DNA from: JAGHBT01 sp035311885
GTDB lineage: Bacteria; Krumholzibacteriota; Krumholzibacteriia; Krumholzibacteriales; WJIX01
Assembly (NCBI GenBank): GCA_964554125.1
Contig: CAZKNG010000001.1
Location: 1 to 64,000 of the forward strand
Length of the DNA stretch: 64,000 nucleotides
Direction: 5' to 3'
In this document: one piece after another, positions 45,840 to 54,166 of the stretch
How positions within the stretch are numbered: position 1 is the first letter of the stretch
Layout: each line of letters starts with the position of its first letter
Translations under genes and position numbers: made by a program
The notes under the pieces: model-generated
The model's database searches: none
What the model was told of the DNA's origin: nothing
Seen by the model: the letters and a program-made list of their open reading frames with translations, nothing else

Positions 45840-47241
45840 CTAAAGCTGAATAACCCTTTCAGTTACAGCGTCTAAGAACTCCCGTTCGTGAGAAACAATT
45901 ACCGATGTCGTCTCTTTCGAATCCCTGAAGTTTCCCAGGGTTGATATAAGCCAGATCGGAAGAGCACACGTCTGAACTCCANNNNNNNNNNTCCAGAAAG
46001 AGAGCGGGCTCATCGAAAAGATATAACTGTGCCCTGAAAACAAGAACCGAAGCTATCGCGCAGAGCCTCTTTTCACCCTGAGACAGATGAAAGGGATTCC
46101 TCTCTCTGAACCTGTCGTATTCAAGACCCACTGTATCAAGAGCGCACCTTACGGCTTCGGTCAAACCATTATTTCCTTTGAAAGATCTGTATCCCAACGA
46201 TACCTCTTCCTGAACGCTTGGCGAGAAAAAGGCCTCTTCAGGTGACTGAAAAAGAACGCCTACTCTTCCGGGCTGAAAACCACCTGCGGAAGAGAGATCT
46301 TTTCCCAACACCTCTATCCGGCCTTCCCGCGCGGGCAACAATCCGGCACATGCCATAAGAAGTGTGGTTTTACCGGACCCGTTCGGGCCTGTTATTCCAA
46401 CGGCCTCACCTTTCTTTATACAAAGATCCTCAATCCTAAGCACAAAATCTCCTTCACCCCGCGAAATAACAGCTTTTTTTATATTAACGACATCCTCGAT
46501 ACCTGTGCCTGTTTCACGCTCCGGAGACTTGTCCCTCAGATAAAGTTCTTTTTCTGCAGGTTCAGAATAAATTCCCGTGATCAAATCCTCACTCACGATA
46601 TTCTTAAAATCCTCCGGTGTGCCGTCAAAGAAAACCCTCCCTCTTTTCAGATATATCACTCTGTCAGCCCGGGGGATTTCATCAGGACTAAGGGTTGCCC
46701 ATAATACGGTTATTTTCCTTTTATAAAACAGATCTTCAACCAGTTTTATAAAATTATCCTTCTCTCCGCTGTCAAGATAGGAAAGGGGTTCATCAAGAAT
46801 AAGGTGATCCGGATTTAACACCCAAACAGCGGCAAGAAGAAGCCTCTGTTTTTCTCCGCCTGAAAGTGTATGGGGGTTTCTTGTCACCAGACCTTTAAGA
46901 TCAAACGCTGCCGTTGCTTCATTGAAACGTTTTTTCTTCTCAATAGCGCTTAATTTGAGATTCTCCATACCGAAGAGAATCTCCCTCTCAACACTGGTTG
47001 TAATAAACTGGCTGTCAGGATTCTGCATAGCTATTCCGGTTGTAACTGCCGCCTTGGATTCAACAAACAGGCTTCCTTCAGTCGGCTCACGTAATCCGGC
47101 CGCCAGACGGCAAAGTGTACTCTTCCCTGAACCGTTCCCCCCTGTCAGAACGACCCAGCTGCCGTCTTCAATTCTTAAGTCCAAGGGGGCAATAATCTTC
47201 CTGCTATTTATTCTAAGAGAGAGATTTTCCAGACGAATCAA
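45840..47241 (-). CDS. Double-ATPase ABC protein of the ECF/cobalt type, interrupted by an assembly gap
   Basis: Two ABC domains in one chain: first Walker A GGNGSGKST at 34-42 with LSGGEKQRL and LILDEPLSYLD; second Walker A GPNGSGKTT with LSQGEKRL and LFDEPALFL. This resembles EcfA1-EcfA2 fusions that power ECF vitamin or Ni/Co uptake. Immediately after the second Walker B the assembly has ten Ns and adapter sequence; past it another frame continues with LISTLGNF and VIVSHEREFLD to the stop at 45840. The true gene is therefore continuous across the gap with an unknown number of missing codons (probably about ten). TTG start overlaps the upstream gene's stop. No EcfT or S-component gene is seen here. 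Confidence 0.85.
45953..45991. other. Illumina adapter sequence plus 10-N scaffold gap (assembly artefact)
   Basis: Positions 45953-45981 begin AGATCGGAAGAGCACACGTC and continue to match the standard Illumina TruSeq read-2 adapter for 29 nt; ten Ns follow at 45982-45991. Translation across it gives the well-known adapter peptides (WSSDVCSSDL and GVQTCALPI). This is not biological sequence. Confidence 0.98.
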
Positions 47242-48005
47242 TTACCTTCCCCCTCAGGCTGCCTTATGGCGTCAAGGTGGGAACGGGCATTATCCGCCCA
47301 GTCACTTGAGGAGTCAAGTTCAAGATACCTCTTCCACATCTCTTCAGCTTTGTCCTTGTCGCCTTCTTTTTCGCAGATTATCGCAAGAGAATAAATTGAT
47401 TTCAAATGCGATGGATCGATATCAAGAACTCTCCGGAAGGTCTCTTTGGCATCTTGAATTTCGCCAATATGAAAGAGGGAATTGCCTAGAGCAAAAAGAT
47501 ATTCAGGGTTATCCTTTACTCGAACGGTCAGGTCGCGAAGCACTGTAACTGCATTCTTATGAAGCCCCAGCCTCTGATAGGTAACCCCGAGATTAAAAGA
47601 AGCATCATAGAGAGATCTGTCCAGTTTCAAAGCATTCTGAAAATTATCGATAGCTTCCGCGTAATTTCCTTCAGAGACAAGCTTCAGTCCCGTATTATAC
47701 CTTCTGGAAGCCTTCAGATCATCCTCTATAGCATCGATATCTTCTTCCGAAAGAGGTACTCTTACACCGGAGCCGGGTCTGGGATTATCACCTTTTTCAG
47801 ACCCGTTATAAAGCGCGAGCGCCTCTGCCATTTCAGGCTCCTTATAAAAATCAGCAGCAATCGATTTCCACGTTTCCCCCTCCGTTACTCTGTGAGTTAC
47901 AACCTTCCTGACAGATTCTTCCCGAATAATATGCCCCCTTTTCTCTGCGCAGGAAACAAGCAGGATCAAAGAGAAAAACAAACCTGCGGCTACCGTTCTT
48001 TTCAT
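47238..48005 (-). CDS. Lipoprotein with LysM-like and TPR domains
   Basis: About 255 residues with lipobox LVSC near residue 19. Residues about 35-85 (HRVTEGETWKSIAADFYKEPEMAEALALYNG) look like a LysM peptidoglycan-binding fold; from about 100 on are four to five TPR units (YNTGLKLVSEGNYAEAIDNF, ASFNLGVTYQRLGLHKNAV, FALGNSLFHIGEIQDAKETF). Start chosen at ATG 48005 (MKRTVAAG) after AAAGGAAG. It overlaps the ECF-type ATPase by 4 nt and the end of larC region by a short distance, so it is embedded in that operon. Function unknown, probably a periplasmic or outer-membrane scaffold. Confidence 0.85.
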   Translation of the reverse strand: MKRTVAAGLFFSLILLVSCAEKRGHIIREESVRKVVTHRVTEGETWKSIAADFYKEPEMAEALALYNGSEKGDNPRPGSGVRVPLSEEDIDAIEDDLKASRRYNTGLKLVSEGNYAEAIDNFQNALKLDRSLYDASFNLGVTYQRLGLHKNAVTVLRDLTVRVKDNPEYLFALGNSLFHIGEIQDAKETFRRVLDIDPSHLKSIYSLAIICEKEGDKDKAEEMWKRYLELDSSSDWADNARSHLDAIRQPEGEGN

Positions 48006-48024
48006 TATTCTTCCTTTGACCTCT

Positions 48025-49248
48025 CTACCTGTCTTCTCTCTCCTGCTCTGCACGTTTCAACCTTTCTGAACCGCTCTCGCGGGCTTCCCTGTAGACCTTT
48101 TCAAGGGGAACCTTCCGGGCAAGCGCCGCCTCTTTACACGATTCATATTCCGGGGTAAAATCAACCGAACCGTCAGGGAATTTCCTGAATTTTATCTTAA
48201 TCCTGCCAAATGCCGTATTGACCGATTCAATCCATCTGTCAAGTTCTATGCGTTTTTCACTCGTTATCCTTATCCCGAAAGTAGTCGTTTCCTTAAAAAC
48301 AGCTTGAAAAATTTCTTCTGCCGCGTCTTGAAGAGATAAAACTGTTACTTTAGTCCCAGGGCGCCCCTTCTTCATCATAACTGGCGTGAAATATACCTCA
48401 AGCGCTCCAAGCTCAAATAACTTTTCCCTGAGATACTGTAGAATCTCAGGATTCATGTCGTCAATTGTTGTTCTTATGACCGTTATTTCACTACTGCCGG
48501 CCGTTTCTCCGATTTCAATTACCCTGAGCAGGCCCGGCCCCCCTTTGTACTCTCTCGTACCGGAAGAATACACAACTCTTTTAAGTATTACAGGAAGAGA
48601 AGGAGAAAGGGGCTCGCCCAATACCTTTAATATTGCGGCGCCTGAGGGTGTAACTATTTCCGCATCCCTCTCTGTCATTTCAACCTCTTCACCTTTAAGA
48701 ATCTCAAGAGTTGCGGGAGCTGGAACGGGAAGAACCCCATGGGCGATCGATATTGAACCGCTTCCGAGCCTGAATCTTCTACGATATATTTTTGGAAAGC
48801 CGAGCAGATAGAGCCCGGCAACAGAACCCACAATATCTACAATAGAATCCACGGCTCCAACTTCGTGAAAATGGACTTCCAGAGGTTCTTTGTCGTGAAC
48901 CTTTCCCTCCGATTCGGCAATAATCTTAAAAATATCTACTGCCGGAGATTTAATGGAGGGATCAATATTCGAATCATTTATCATTGATAAAATATCACTG
49001 AAGTTTCGAGCAGAAGGCTCAGAATCACATACAACCCTTGTTCTTCTGGTAGTTATCCCTCTTGAAATAACCCTTTCGGTTATTATTCTGAAAGGTTCAA
49101 GACCGGGCAGCTTCGCTACAATTCGCCTGACATTCTCCGGATCCGCTCCAAGTTCGAAGATAGATCCGAGAAACATATCACCACTCATACCCTCAGAGGG
49201 ATCCACCAGTAGTGTGTCAATCTCAGTCTTTTCTAAATTTGCATTCAT
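48025..49248 (-). CDS. larC: Nickel-pincer cofactor biosynthesis protein LarC (nickel-insertion)
   Basis: A 407-residue protein of the TIGR00299/DUF111 family. DPSEGMSGDMFLGSIFELG at the N-terminus, EVHFHEVGAVDSIVDIVGS, HGVLPVPAPATLEIL, TPSGAAILK, and the C-terminal TTIDDMNPEILQYLREK with MMKKGRPGTKV are all there. LarC inserts nickel into the pincer nucleotide cofactor of lactate racemase and relatives. In Lactobacillus it is expressed as two frames; here one uninterrupted frame covers both halves. larB lies 80 nt upstream. larE and larA are not visible in the window. Confidence 0.92.
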   Translation of the reverse strand: MNANLEKTEIDTLLVDPSEGMSGDMFLGSIFELGADPENVRRIVAKLPGLEPFRIITERVISRGITTRRTRVVCDSEPSARNFSDILSMINDSNIDPSIKSPAVDIFKIIAESEGKVHDKEPLEVHFHEVGAVDSIVDIVGSVAGLYLLGFPKIYRRRFRLGSGSISIAHGVLPVPAPATLEILKGEEVEMTERDAEIVTPSGAAILKVLGEPLSPSLPVILKRVVYSSGTREYKGGPGLLRVIEIGETAGSSEITVIRTTIDDMNPEILQYLREKLFELGALEVYFTPVMMKKGRPGTKVTVLSLQDAAEEIFQAVFKETTTFGIRITSEKRIELDRWIESVNTAFGRIKIKFRKFPDGSVDFTPEYESCKEAALARKVPLEKVYREARESGSERLKRAEQEREDR

Positions 49249-49328
49249 CTTTCTTCCTTATCTCTATTAGATCCCCGACGGAGTAACCGTCAGAATGAAT
49301 AACTTCCTTATTATTGAAATATTTACTA

Positions 49329-50114
49329 CTATTCTTCTTTTAACTCAATCCCTCTCTCATCTTTTTCATATATTCCGCGGCATATCAGAGCGGCGGAAAT
49401 AGCAGCTCCGTATCCATTGTCAATGTTTACAACCGACACACCGCCCGCGCAGCTGTTAAGCATCGTAAGAAGCGCGGACAGCCCGCCGAAACTGGCTCCA
49501 TAACCTACACTGGTCGGCACGGCAATAACAGGCGCGCAGCTCATCCCGGCCACAACACTGGCCAGAGCCCCTTCCATCCCGGCCACTACTATAATCACAT
49601 CAGCTTTACGTATCTCTTCGAGAGATGAAATGAACCGGTGTATGCCGGCAACGCCGACATCGTAGAATCTTTCTACACTGCAGCCGAAAAACTCTGCGGA
49701 GAGAGCCGCTTCTTCACAAACAGGCATGTCAGACGTTCCGCCGGATACTATTGCAATTTTCCCATTTCTCCCGGCAGGGACTCTCCGAACAGTAAATAGC
49801 TTCGCTTCCTTATGGTATTCAGCGTCCGGCAGTAAAGGAGAGATCTTTTCAAACTGCTTCCGGGTGCATCTTGTCGCGAGCAGGTTGCTTCCGCTTTCTA
49901 TAATTCCCCTCGCTATTCTTACAATCTGATCCGCTTCTTTACCCTGACAAAAAATTACTTCGGGAAAACCCCTCCTCAGCTCTCTGTGATGATCTATCCT
50001 GGCAAAATCGATATCTTCAAAAGGGAAGACCTTCAAACGTCCTAAGGCTTCAGAGACGGAAATTTTCCCTTTGGCTACTCCCTCAAGAAGCCCTTTCAAA
50101 TCATTTTCCTTCAT
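49329..50114 (-). CDS. larB: Nickel-pincer cofactor biosynthesis protein LarB
   Basis: A 261-residue protein whose C-terminal half has the AIR-carboxylase (PurE-like) fold: VSGGTSDMPVCEEAA, YDVGVAGIHR, and VVAGMEGALASVVAGMS. N-terminal features LLEGVAKGKISVSEAL and DHHRELRRGFPEVIFCQGK identify LarB instead of PurE. LarB carboxylates and hydrolyses nicotinic acid adenine dinucleotide to start the pincer cofactor. ATG at 50114 overlaps the dus gene by 14 nt. With larC it implies that nickel-pincer chemistry occurs in this organism. Confidence 0.92.
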   Translation of the reverse strand: MKENDLKGLLEGVAKGKISVSEALGRLKVFPFEDIDFARIDHHRELRRGFPEVIFCQGKEADQIVRIARGIIESGSNLLATRCTRKQFEKISPLLPDAEYHKEAKLFTVRRVPAGRNGKIAIVSGGTSDMPVCEEAALSAEFFGCSVERFYDVGVAGIHRFISSLEEIRKADVIIVVAGMEGALASVVAGMSCAPVIAVPTSVGYGASFGGLSALLTMLNSCAGGVSVVNIDNGYGAAISAALICRGIYEKDERGIELKEE

Positions 50115-51138
50115 TTACTTTTATCTCCTCCCTGAGCTCGTCAAGAATGGCAAGAACACCGCTTAAGCTTTCCGAGTGAGAAAGCCTTTCTCTATAATCT
50201 TTCATCCCCCTGTAATCCCGGATATACGATCTATAGCACTTCCGCATCTGAAGAACCGCCGTACGTTCACCCTTCAGGTCAACTTCCATTTTTATAAAAC
50301 GCTTTAGAATATCAATTTTTTCCAGGAAATCGGACGGTGCTTTACGCCGGGGAATCGACCATTTCTCCCCGGGTGATTTGATCCCTCCTCCTTTACTGTC
50401 CCTGCCGAATGAATATTCAGCTTTCTCTTTGATCTGCGCGAAAATCCAAGGCCTTCCCACAGCTCCCCTGCCAATCATCACAATATCACATCCCGTCTTA
50501 TCGACAATATTCTTATATCCCTCTAAATCAAAAACATCTCCGTTAGCTATAACAGGAATATCCAATTCTTCTCTCAGTCTGGCAATATGAAACCAATTAG
50601 CTTCTCCGGAAAAAGCCTGAGATCTATAGCGGGGATGAAGTGTTACAGCGGAAACCCCCGATTCCTGTAGCAGATTGCCCGCTTCTATATAATTTTCATT
50701 AGCCCTATTCCAACCGCTTCTTATTTTTGCCGTTACAGAAAGCGGCTCCACTCTTTTTACAACCTCGCGGGTGATCTTTCCCATCAGACTCAAATCACGC
50801 ATAATGCCGGCCCCTCCGTTCTTCCGCACGACCTTTTTTACGGGACACCCGAAGTTCAGATCGATAAAAGCCGGGTTGCGCGCGGCTGCTATTTCAGCCG
50901 CTTCAGCCATAGATAAAGGATCGGATCCAAAGAGCTGGACTCCCACGGGGCCTTCCCGATCCATTCTCAGAGTCAGCTTTTCCGTTTTTGAAGCTCTCCT
51001 CTTGAGCCCTTCCGCGCTTACCATTTCAGTCACGGCAAAATCCGCCCCGAATTCAAAACAGAGCAGCCTGAATGCCGCGTCAGAGTATCCGGCCAGAGGC
51101 GCTAGACAAAGAGCTGGTCCTGTGAAAAGTCCTTTCAT
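50101..51138 (-). CDS. dus: tRNA-dihydrouridine synthase
   Basis: About 345 residues with the DUS signatures CLAPLAGYSDAAFR, EMVSAEGL, VQLFGSDP, IDLNFGCPVKKVV (catalytic cysteine in NFGCP), and GRGAVGRPWIF. It reduces uridines in tRNA using FMN and NADPH. The C-terminal about 60 residues are the usual helical RNA-binding part. Start chosen at ATG 51138 (MKGLFTGPA), the family N-terminus; the ATG at 51186 would add 16 unrelated residues. It overlaps larB, so the two are likely coupled. Which Dus subfamily (A, B or C) is not certain, B being likeliest. Confidence 0.92.
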   Translation of the reverse strand: MKGLFTGPALCLAPLAGYSDAAFRLLCFEFGADFAVTEMVSAEGLKRRASKTEKLTLRMDREGPVGVQLFGSDPLSMAEAAEIAAARNPAFIDLNFGCPVKKVVRKNGGAGIMRDLSLMGKITREVVKRVEPLSVTAKIRSGWNRANENYIEAGNLLQESGVSAVTLHPRYRSQAFSGEANWFHIARLREELDIPVIANGDVFDLEGYKNIVDKTGCDIVMIGRGAVGRPWIFAQIKEKAEYSFGRDSKGGGIKSPGEKWSIPRRKAPSDFLEKIDILKRFIKMEVDLKGERTAVLQMRKCYRSYIRDYRGMKDYRERLSHSESLSGVLAILDELREEIKVNEGK

Positions 51139-51232
51139 TATAACTTCATTAGAACACGGCCGGTAACCGTAATTCTCAGCCTCCATTACAACAACGGGTC
51201 ATCGTCTCTATAAAATACGATTCTAAAAAAGA

Positions 51233-52054
51233 TTACAAGCTGTGCGGGATCAAGTATAATCCCACTGTAATAATAGAACAAATAATAACGGCATAAGCAT
51301 AATTATTCTTTCCTATAATATCACGGCCGCGCCCTAACCCGAAGAAAGAGCCGCGCACAAGAAGAGCGGCAATCAGCCAGCAAACAAAAATAATCTGTGT
51401 TTTATTGTCCGTAATATCAAAACCGAACGGGAACCCTTCCCAGACGGGACCGAACCTCTGATAATTTAATATAAACCCAAGAGGCCAACCTCCTATAAAG
51501 AGACATATCATCCCGGTTCTCATCATTCTGACAGTATAAGTAATCCCCTCTCCGGAAAACAATATCGCCAAAGCTCCAAGGAAAGATTTGATAATAAAGA
51601 AAAAAGAGAGGAACATAAATACTATATGCAGCAGAACAACTGTTTTTGAATATTCACCTTTATATTTTACAGTATAGAAGGATCCATCCCCGGGAACACG
51701 CAGAATTTGTTCACCCCTGCGGTTCAGTATAAAAAAGTATTTCAGTTTTTCTCCCTTGCCAAGTGAAGGCAGATCGGCTTTCCATACCCCCGAATCCTCT
51801 TTCCGCATCCGCAGGATCTTATCCTCGTTATCTCCGTGTATGTATGCAAGATTCACGGATAGACTTTCAGAAGACAACGCTTTTATCTTAACCACAGGAT
51901 TTCCACTACCGACATGTTCAAACACTGTAAAATGTTCTACACTGACTCCCTCTTTTTCCAGTTCCACGTGATCGGAATTGTTCATAGAGGTCTTCCTCGC
52001 GACAAAGAAGATAACAATCGTCAGCAAAAAAGCTATGGTAACGCGTCTGGCCAT
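51233..52054 (-). CDS. Unknown membrane protein with extracytoplasmic Ig-like domain
   Basis: About 273 residues. A first membrane helix (about 5-22) is followed by an extracytoplasmic region of about 110 residues in which a WKADLPSLGKGEKLKYFFIL segment resembles the beta-sandwich found in carbohydrate-recognising Ig-like or isoamylase-N-type folds. Three to four more membrane helices follow (about 130-155, 170-190, 205-225, 245-265). I do not recognise the family. Start is chosen at ATG 52054 because GGAG lies 6 nt upstream; longer frames to 52096 are possible. Transcribed away from the neighbouring hydrolase gene. Confidence 0.6.
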   Translation of the reverse strand: MARRVTIAFLLTIVIFFVARKTSMNNSDHVELEKEGVSVEHFTVFEHVGSGNPVVKIKALSSESLSVNLAYIHGDNEDKILRMRKEDSGVWKADLPSLGKGEKLKYFFILNRRGEQILRVPGDGSFYTVKYKGEYSKTVVLLHIVFMFLSFFFIIKSFLGALAILFSGEGITYTVRMMRTGMICLFIGGWPLGFILNYQRFGPVWEGFPFGFDITDNKTQIIFVCWLIAALLVRGSFFGLGRGRDIIGKNNYAYAVIICSIITVGLYLIPHSL

Positions 52055-52144
52055 ACTTTTCTCCATTTCTTCAAACTGAATAACATGATATTCCAAAATC
52101 GAATCAAAAGCAAGTATGGCATTATAGTTGATTGCGTGAATCTG

Positions 52145-52174
52145 TTTACATATTTTCTAATAAGCTGATAGAAT
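52145..52174 (+). promoter_or_regulatory. Putative promoter for the hydrolase operon
   Basis: TTTACA (52145-52150) and TAGAAT (52169-52174) with an 18-nt spacer in the short divergent intergenic region, 32 nt before the ATG at 52206. Confidence 0.45.
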
Positions 52175-52205
52175 ATTTACTAATATTAAACCAGAAGAGA
52201 CCGAT

Positions 52206-53060
52206 ATGTCTAATATATGCCGGCTGGAAAAGGAGATTCAAATTGATAACGGCGGCTGTTCTCCAGTCTATGCTGACATAAGAACAGCTGATCCCGATAG
52301 TGCGCTCCCCGTTATCATCCTTTGCCATGGTTTTCTGGGATATAAAAGGTGGGGATGGCTGCCCTTTCTTCCCCGCCGTATTTCTCTGAGAGCATTTCAT
52401 CCTTTCACAATACGCTTCTCTATGAATCGAACACACGAAAAAACCGGCAGGATAACAAAACCGGAGGAATTCGCCCGTAACACATTTACAAGAGAAGTTC
52501 ATGATCTGGAGAATACCCTTTCTTACGTCAGGAACGGAAAACTCCCGGTACCTGCTGACCACGAAAGATTGGGGCTCTTCGGTCACAGCCGCGGAGGAGC
52601 TGTCTGCATAATAACCGCTGGCCGTTTCAAAGAGGTTAAATCCCTTGTCACATGGTCATCCCCCCCATCTCTGGATCGTTACACCAACAGGCGCAAGAAG
52701 AAATGGGCGGAATCGGGCAGACTTACTTTCCAGAATTCAAGAGCGGACCGGCCGCTTAACATGAATTATTCCTTCTACGAAGATATCGACTCAAACCGCG
52801 AAAAATACGATCTTTTGTCACAGGTTTCAAATTTGCGAATACCTCATCTTATAATACATGGAGAACAGGATGCCGCGGTCAGCTTGAAAGAAGCTGAAAA
52901 ATTCATTAAATTAAATAGAGCCGGAAGATGCAGATTTGATAGAATTAAGCGATGCGGTCACACGTTCGGAACGAAACACCCGATGACAAAACCTACTAAA
53001 GAACTTCTGTCGAGTCTGGATAGAACAGAGGAATGGTTAGTTGAAACGGTACCTGAATGA
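52206..53060 (+). CDS. Alpha/beta-hydrolase
   Basis: A 284-residue alpha/beta-hydrolase fold enzyme: oxyanion-hole HGFLGYKRWGW, nucleophile elbow GHSRGG with its serine, acid IIHGEQDAAV (Asp), and a histidine in CGHTFG. Together these form a plausible Ser-Asp-His triad. Related bacterial proteins are esterases or peptidase-like hydrolases of undefined substrate. No signal peptide. A weak AGAAGAG ribosome site precedes the ATG. Overlaps the next gene by 4 nt. Confidence 0.85.
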   Translation: MSNICRLEKEIQIDNGGCSPVYADIRTADPDSALPVIILCHGFLGYKRWGWLPFLPRRISLRAFHPFTIRFSMNRTHEKTGRITKPEEFARNTFTREVHDLENTLSYVRNGKLPVPADHERLGLFGHSRGGAVCIITAGRFKEVKSLVTWSSPPSLDRYTNRRKKKWAESGRLTFQNSRADRPLNMNYSFYEDIDSNREKYDLLSQVSNLRIPHLIIHGEQDAAVSLKEAEKFIKLNRAGRCRFDRIKRCGHTFGTKHPMTKPTKELLSSLDRTEEWLVETVPE

Positions 53061-53071
53061 AGGGTTTTCTT

Positions 53072-53467
53072 ATGAACAAGAAACTGATTATTATGATAAC
53101 GGCCGCTTTGTCTGTTTTGCTCGTACTATTTATATTTAAAGGATTTATTTCCAAACAGATATACATGATGCAGGTCAACGAATTAGCCGATAAAGTCCCC
53201 GCCCCCGCCGATGACAGGATAAACTACAGAGAGGACCTTCGTTACACGATGAATAAATTATGGTCTTCCCGCCGGGAAAATATTATCACACAAAATGATC
53301 TTAATGAGGTATTGGATCGCCTGAAAGCTCTGAACCGGAAAGAAAATGTTACGGAAAAGGAGATTTTTGACTTTATCGATTATGTAAGTAACATATATAC
53401 AACGGCTATAATCAAAAGGAACAATGAATCATCCAGCTCGGGTGAAACTGTAATATTCTCAGATTGA
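53072..53467 (+). CDS. Small membrane-anchored protein of unknown function
   Basis: About 131 residues: an N-terminal hydrophobic segment (about 4-22) acting as a signal anchor, then a charged, predicted helical region (REDLRYTMNKLW, LNEVLDRLKALN) and a Ser-rich end. I recognise no family. Start chosen as ATG 53072 with GAAGGG 8 nt upstream; an ATG at 53057 overlaps the hydrolase stop (ATGA) and is possible. Co-transcribed with the hydrolase. Confidence 0.6.
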   Translation: MNKKLIIMITAALSVLLVLFIFKGFISKQIYMMQVNELADKVPAPADDRINYREDLRYTMNKLWSSRRENIITQNDLNEVLDRLKALNRKENVTEKEIFDFIDYVSNIYTTAIIKRNNESSSSGETVIFSD

Positions 53468-53500
53468 ATCGAGACCGCTGTTAAACACCTATTTAACCAA

Positions 53501-54166
53501 TCAGATCTTGATTCTCCTTGAAAGCTCCTGCTCTACATCTCTGAAATTCGTAAACGGTATATGTTCTATCTTTTTATCTTCACAGTAGCCGAGAAGATCG
53601 GCCTTTGCGAATACCATATCGGAATATTCAGCAGGGCATCGGTCACTGTACCCGTTACCAACATAAACAATAAAAAACCCCTTTTCACGCAGGTCTTCAA
53701 CATGTTTTCTCTTGCAATTTCCGCACATCTGGCAATTCATGGAATTATAGTAGGGGAAATCAACAGTTATTATTTCTCCATTATCACAGACGAGGTGATT
53801 AGCTTTAAAATCCAAAAACCCCAGACCGAATTTCATTAGCAGATAATCTATATAATAATCGAGTCCATCGCTTAGAATTTCAATTTCATACCTGCATGTA
53901 TTACAGTAATCGACAAAATCCTTGAAGTATGGATCTAAGTCCTCTCCGTCGACAAAGGCTTCAAGTTCTCCCGTGCTGGCCGGCAAAATCATTTCTGTTT
54001 CTTCGGCTAAACATTCCCTGGAACTTATCAGGCCAATCTTCCACTCTTCAAGAAGCTTTTCCCGTCTATCTTTATCGGAAACATATTTGCCGAAGAACTC
54101 GTGACCTATATCTCTCTTCGCTATTGTTCCGTCAAAATCGCAAACTACCGCAATTTTATCGCTCAC
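53501..54166 (-). CDS. HAD-family phosphatase, MtnX-like
   Basis: A 221-residue HAD hydrolase with the nucleophile motif VCDFDGTIAKRD (D10 and D12), a helical cap, ILSDGLD (motif II Ser), and YVGNGYSDRCPAE (motif IV) preceded by a lysine-bearing segment. The overall form matches the MtnX/phosphoserine-phosphatase-like group. Family members dephosphorylate methionine-salvage intermediates, but no other methionine-salvage gene is nearby, so the substrate is open. It has four cysteines (CQMCGNC and others) in the cap region that might bind metal. GTG start overlaps the ctpA stop (GTGA). Confidence 0.8.
   Translation of the reverse strand: MSDKIAVVCDFDGTIAKRDIGHEFFGKYVSDKDRREKLLEEWKIGLISSRECLAEETEMILPASTGELEAFVDGEDLDPYFKDFVDYCNTCRYEIEILSDGLDYYIDYLLMKFGLGFLDFKANHLVCDNGEIITVDFPYYNSMNCQMCGNCKRKHVEDLREKGFFIVYVGNGYSDRCPAEYSDMVFAKADLLGYCEDKKIEHIPFTNFRDVEQELSRRIKI

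Noticed and set aside
45840..46043. Separate small protein (67 residues) at the N-gap
   Set aside because: It runs through adapter sequence and Ns; only its C-terminal part is the true end of the ABC ATPase.
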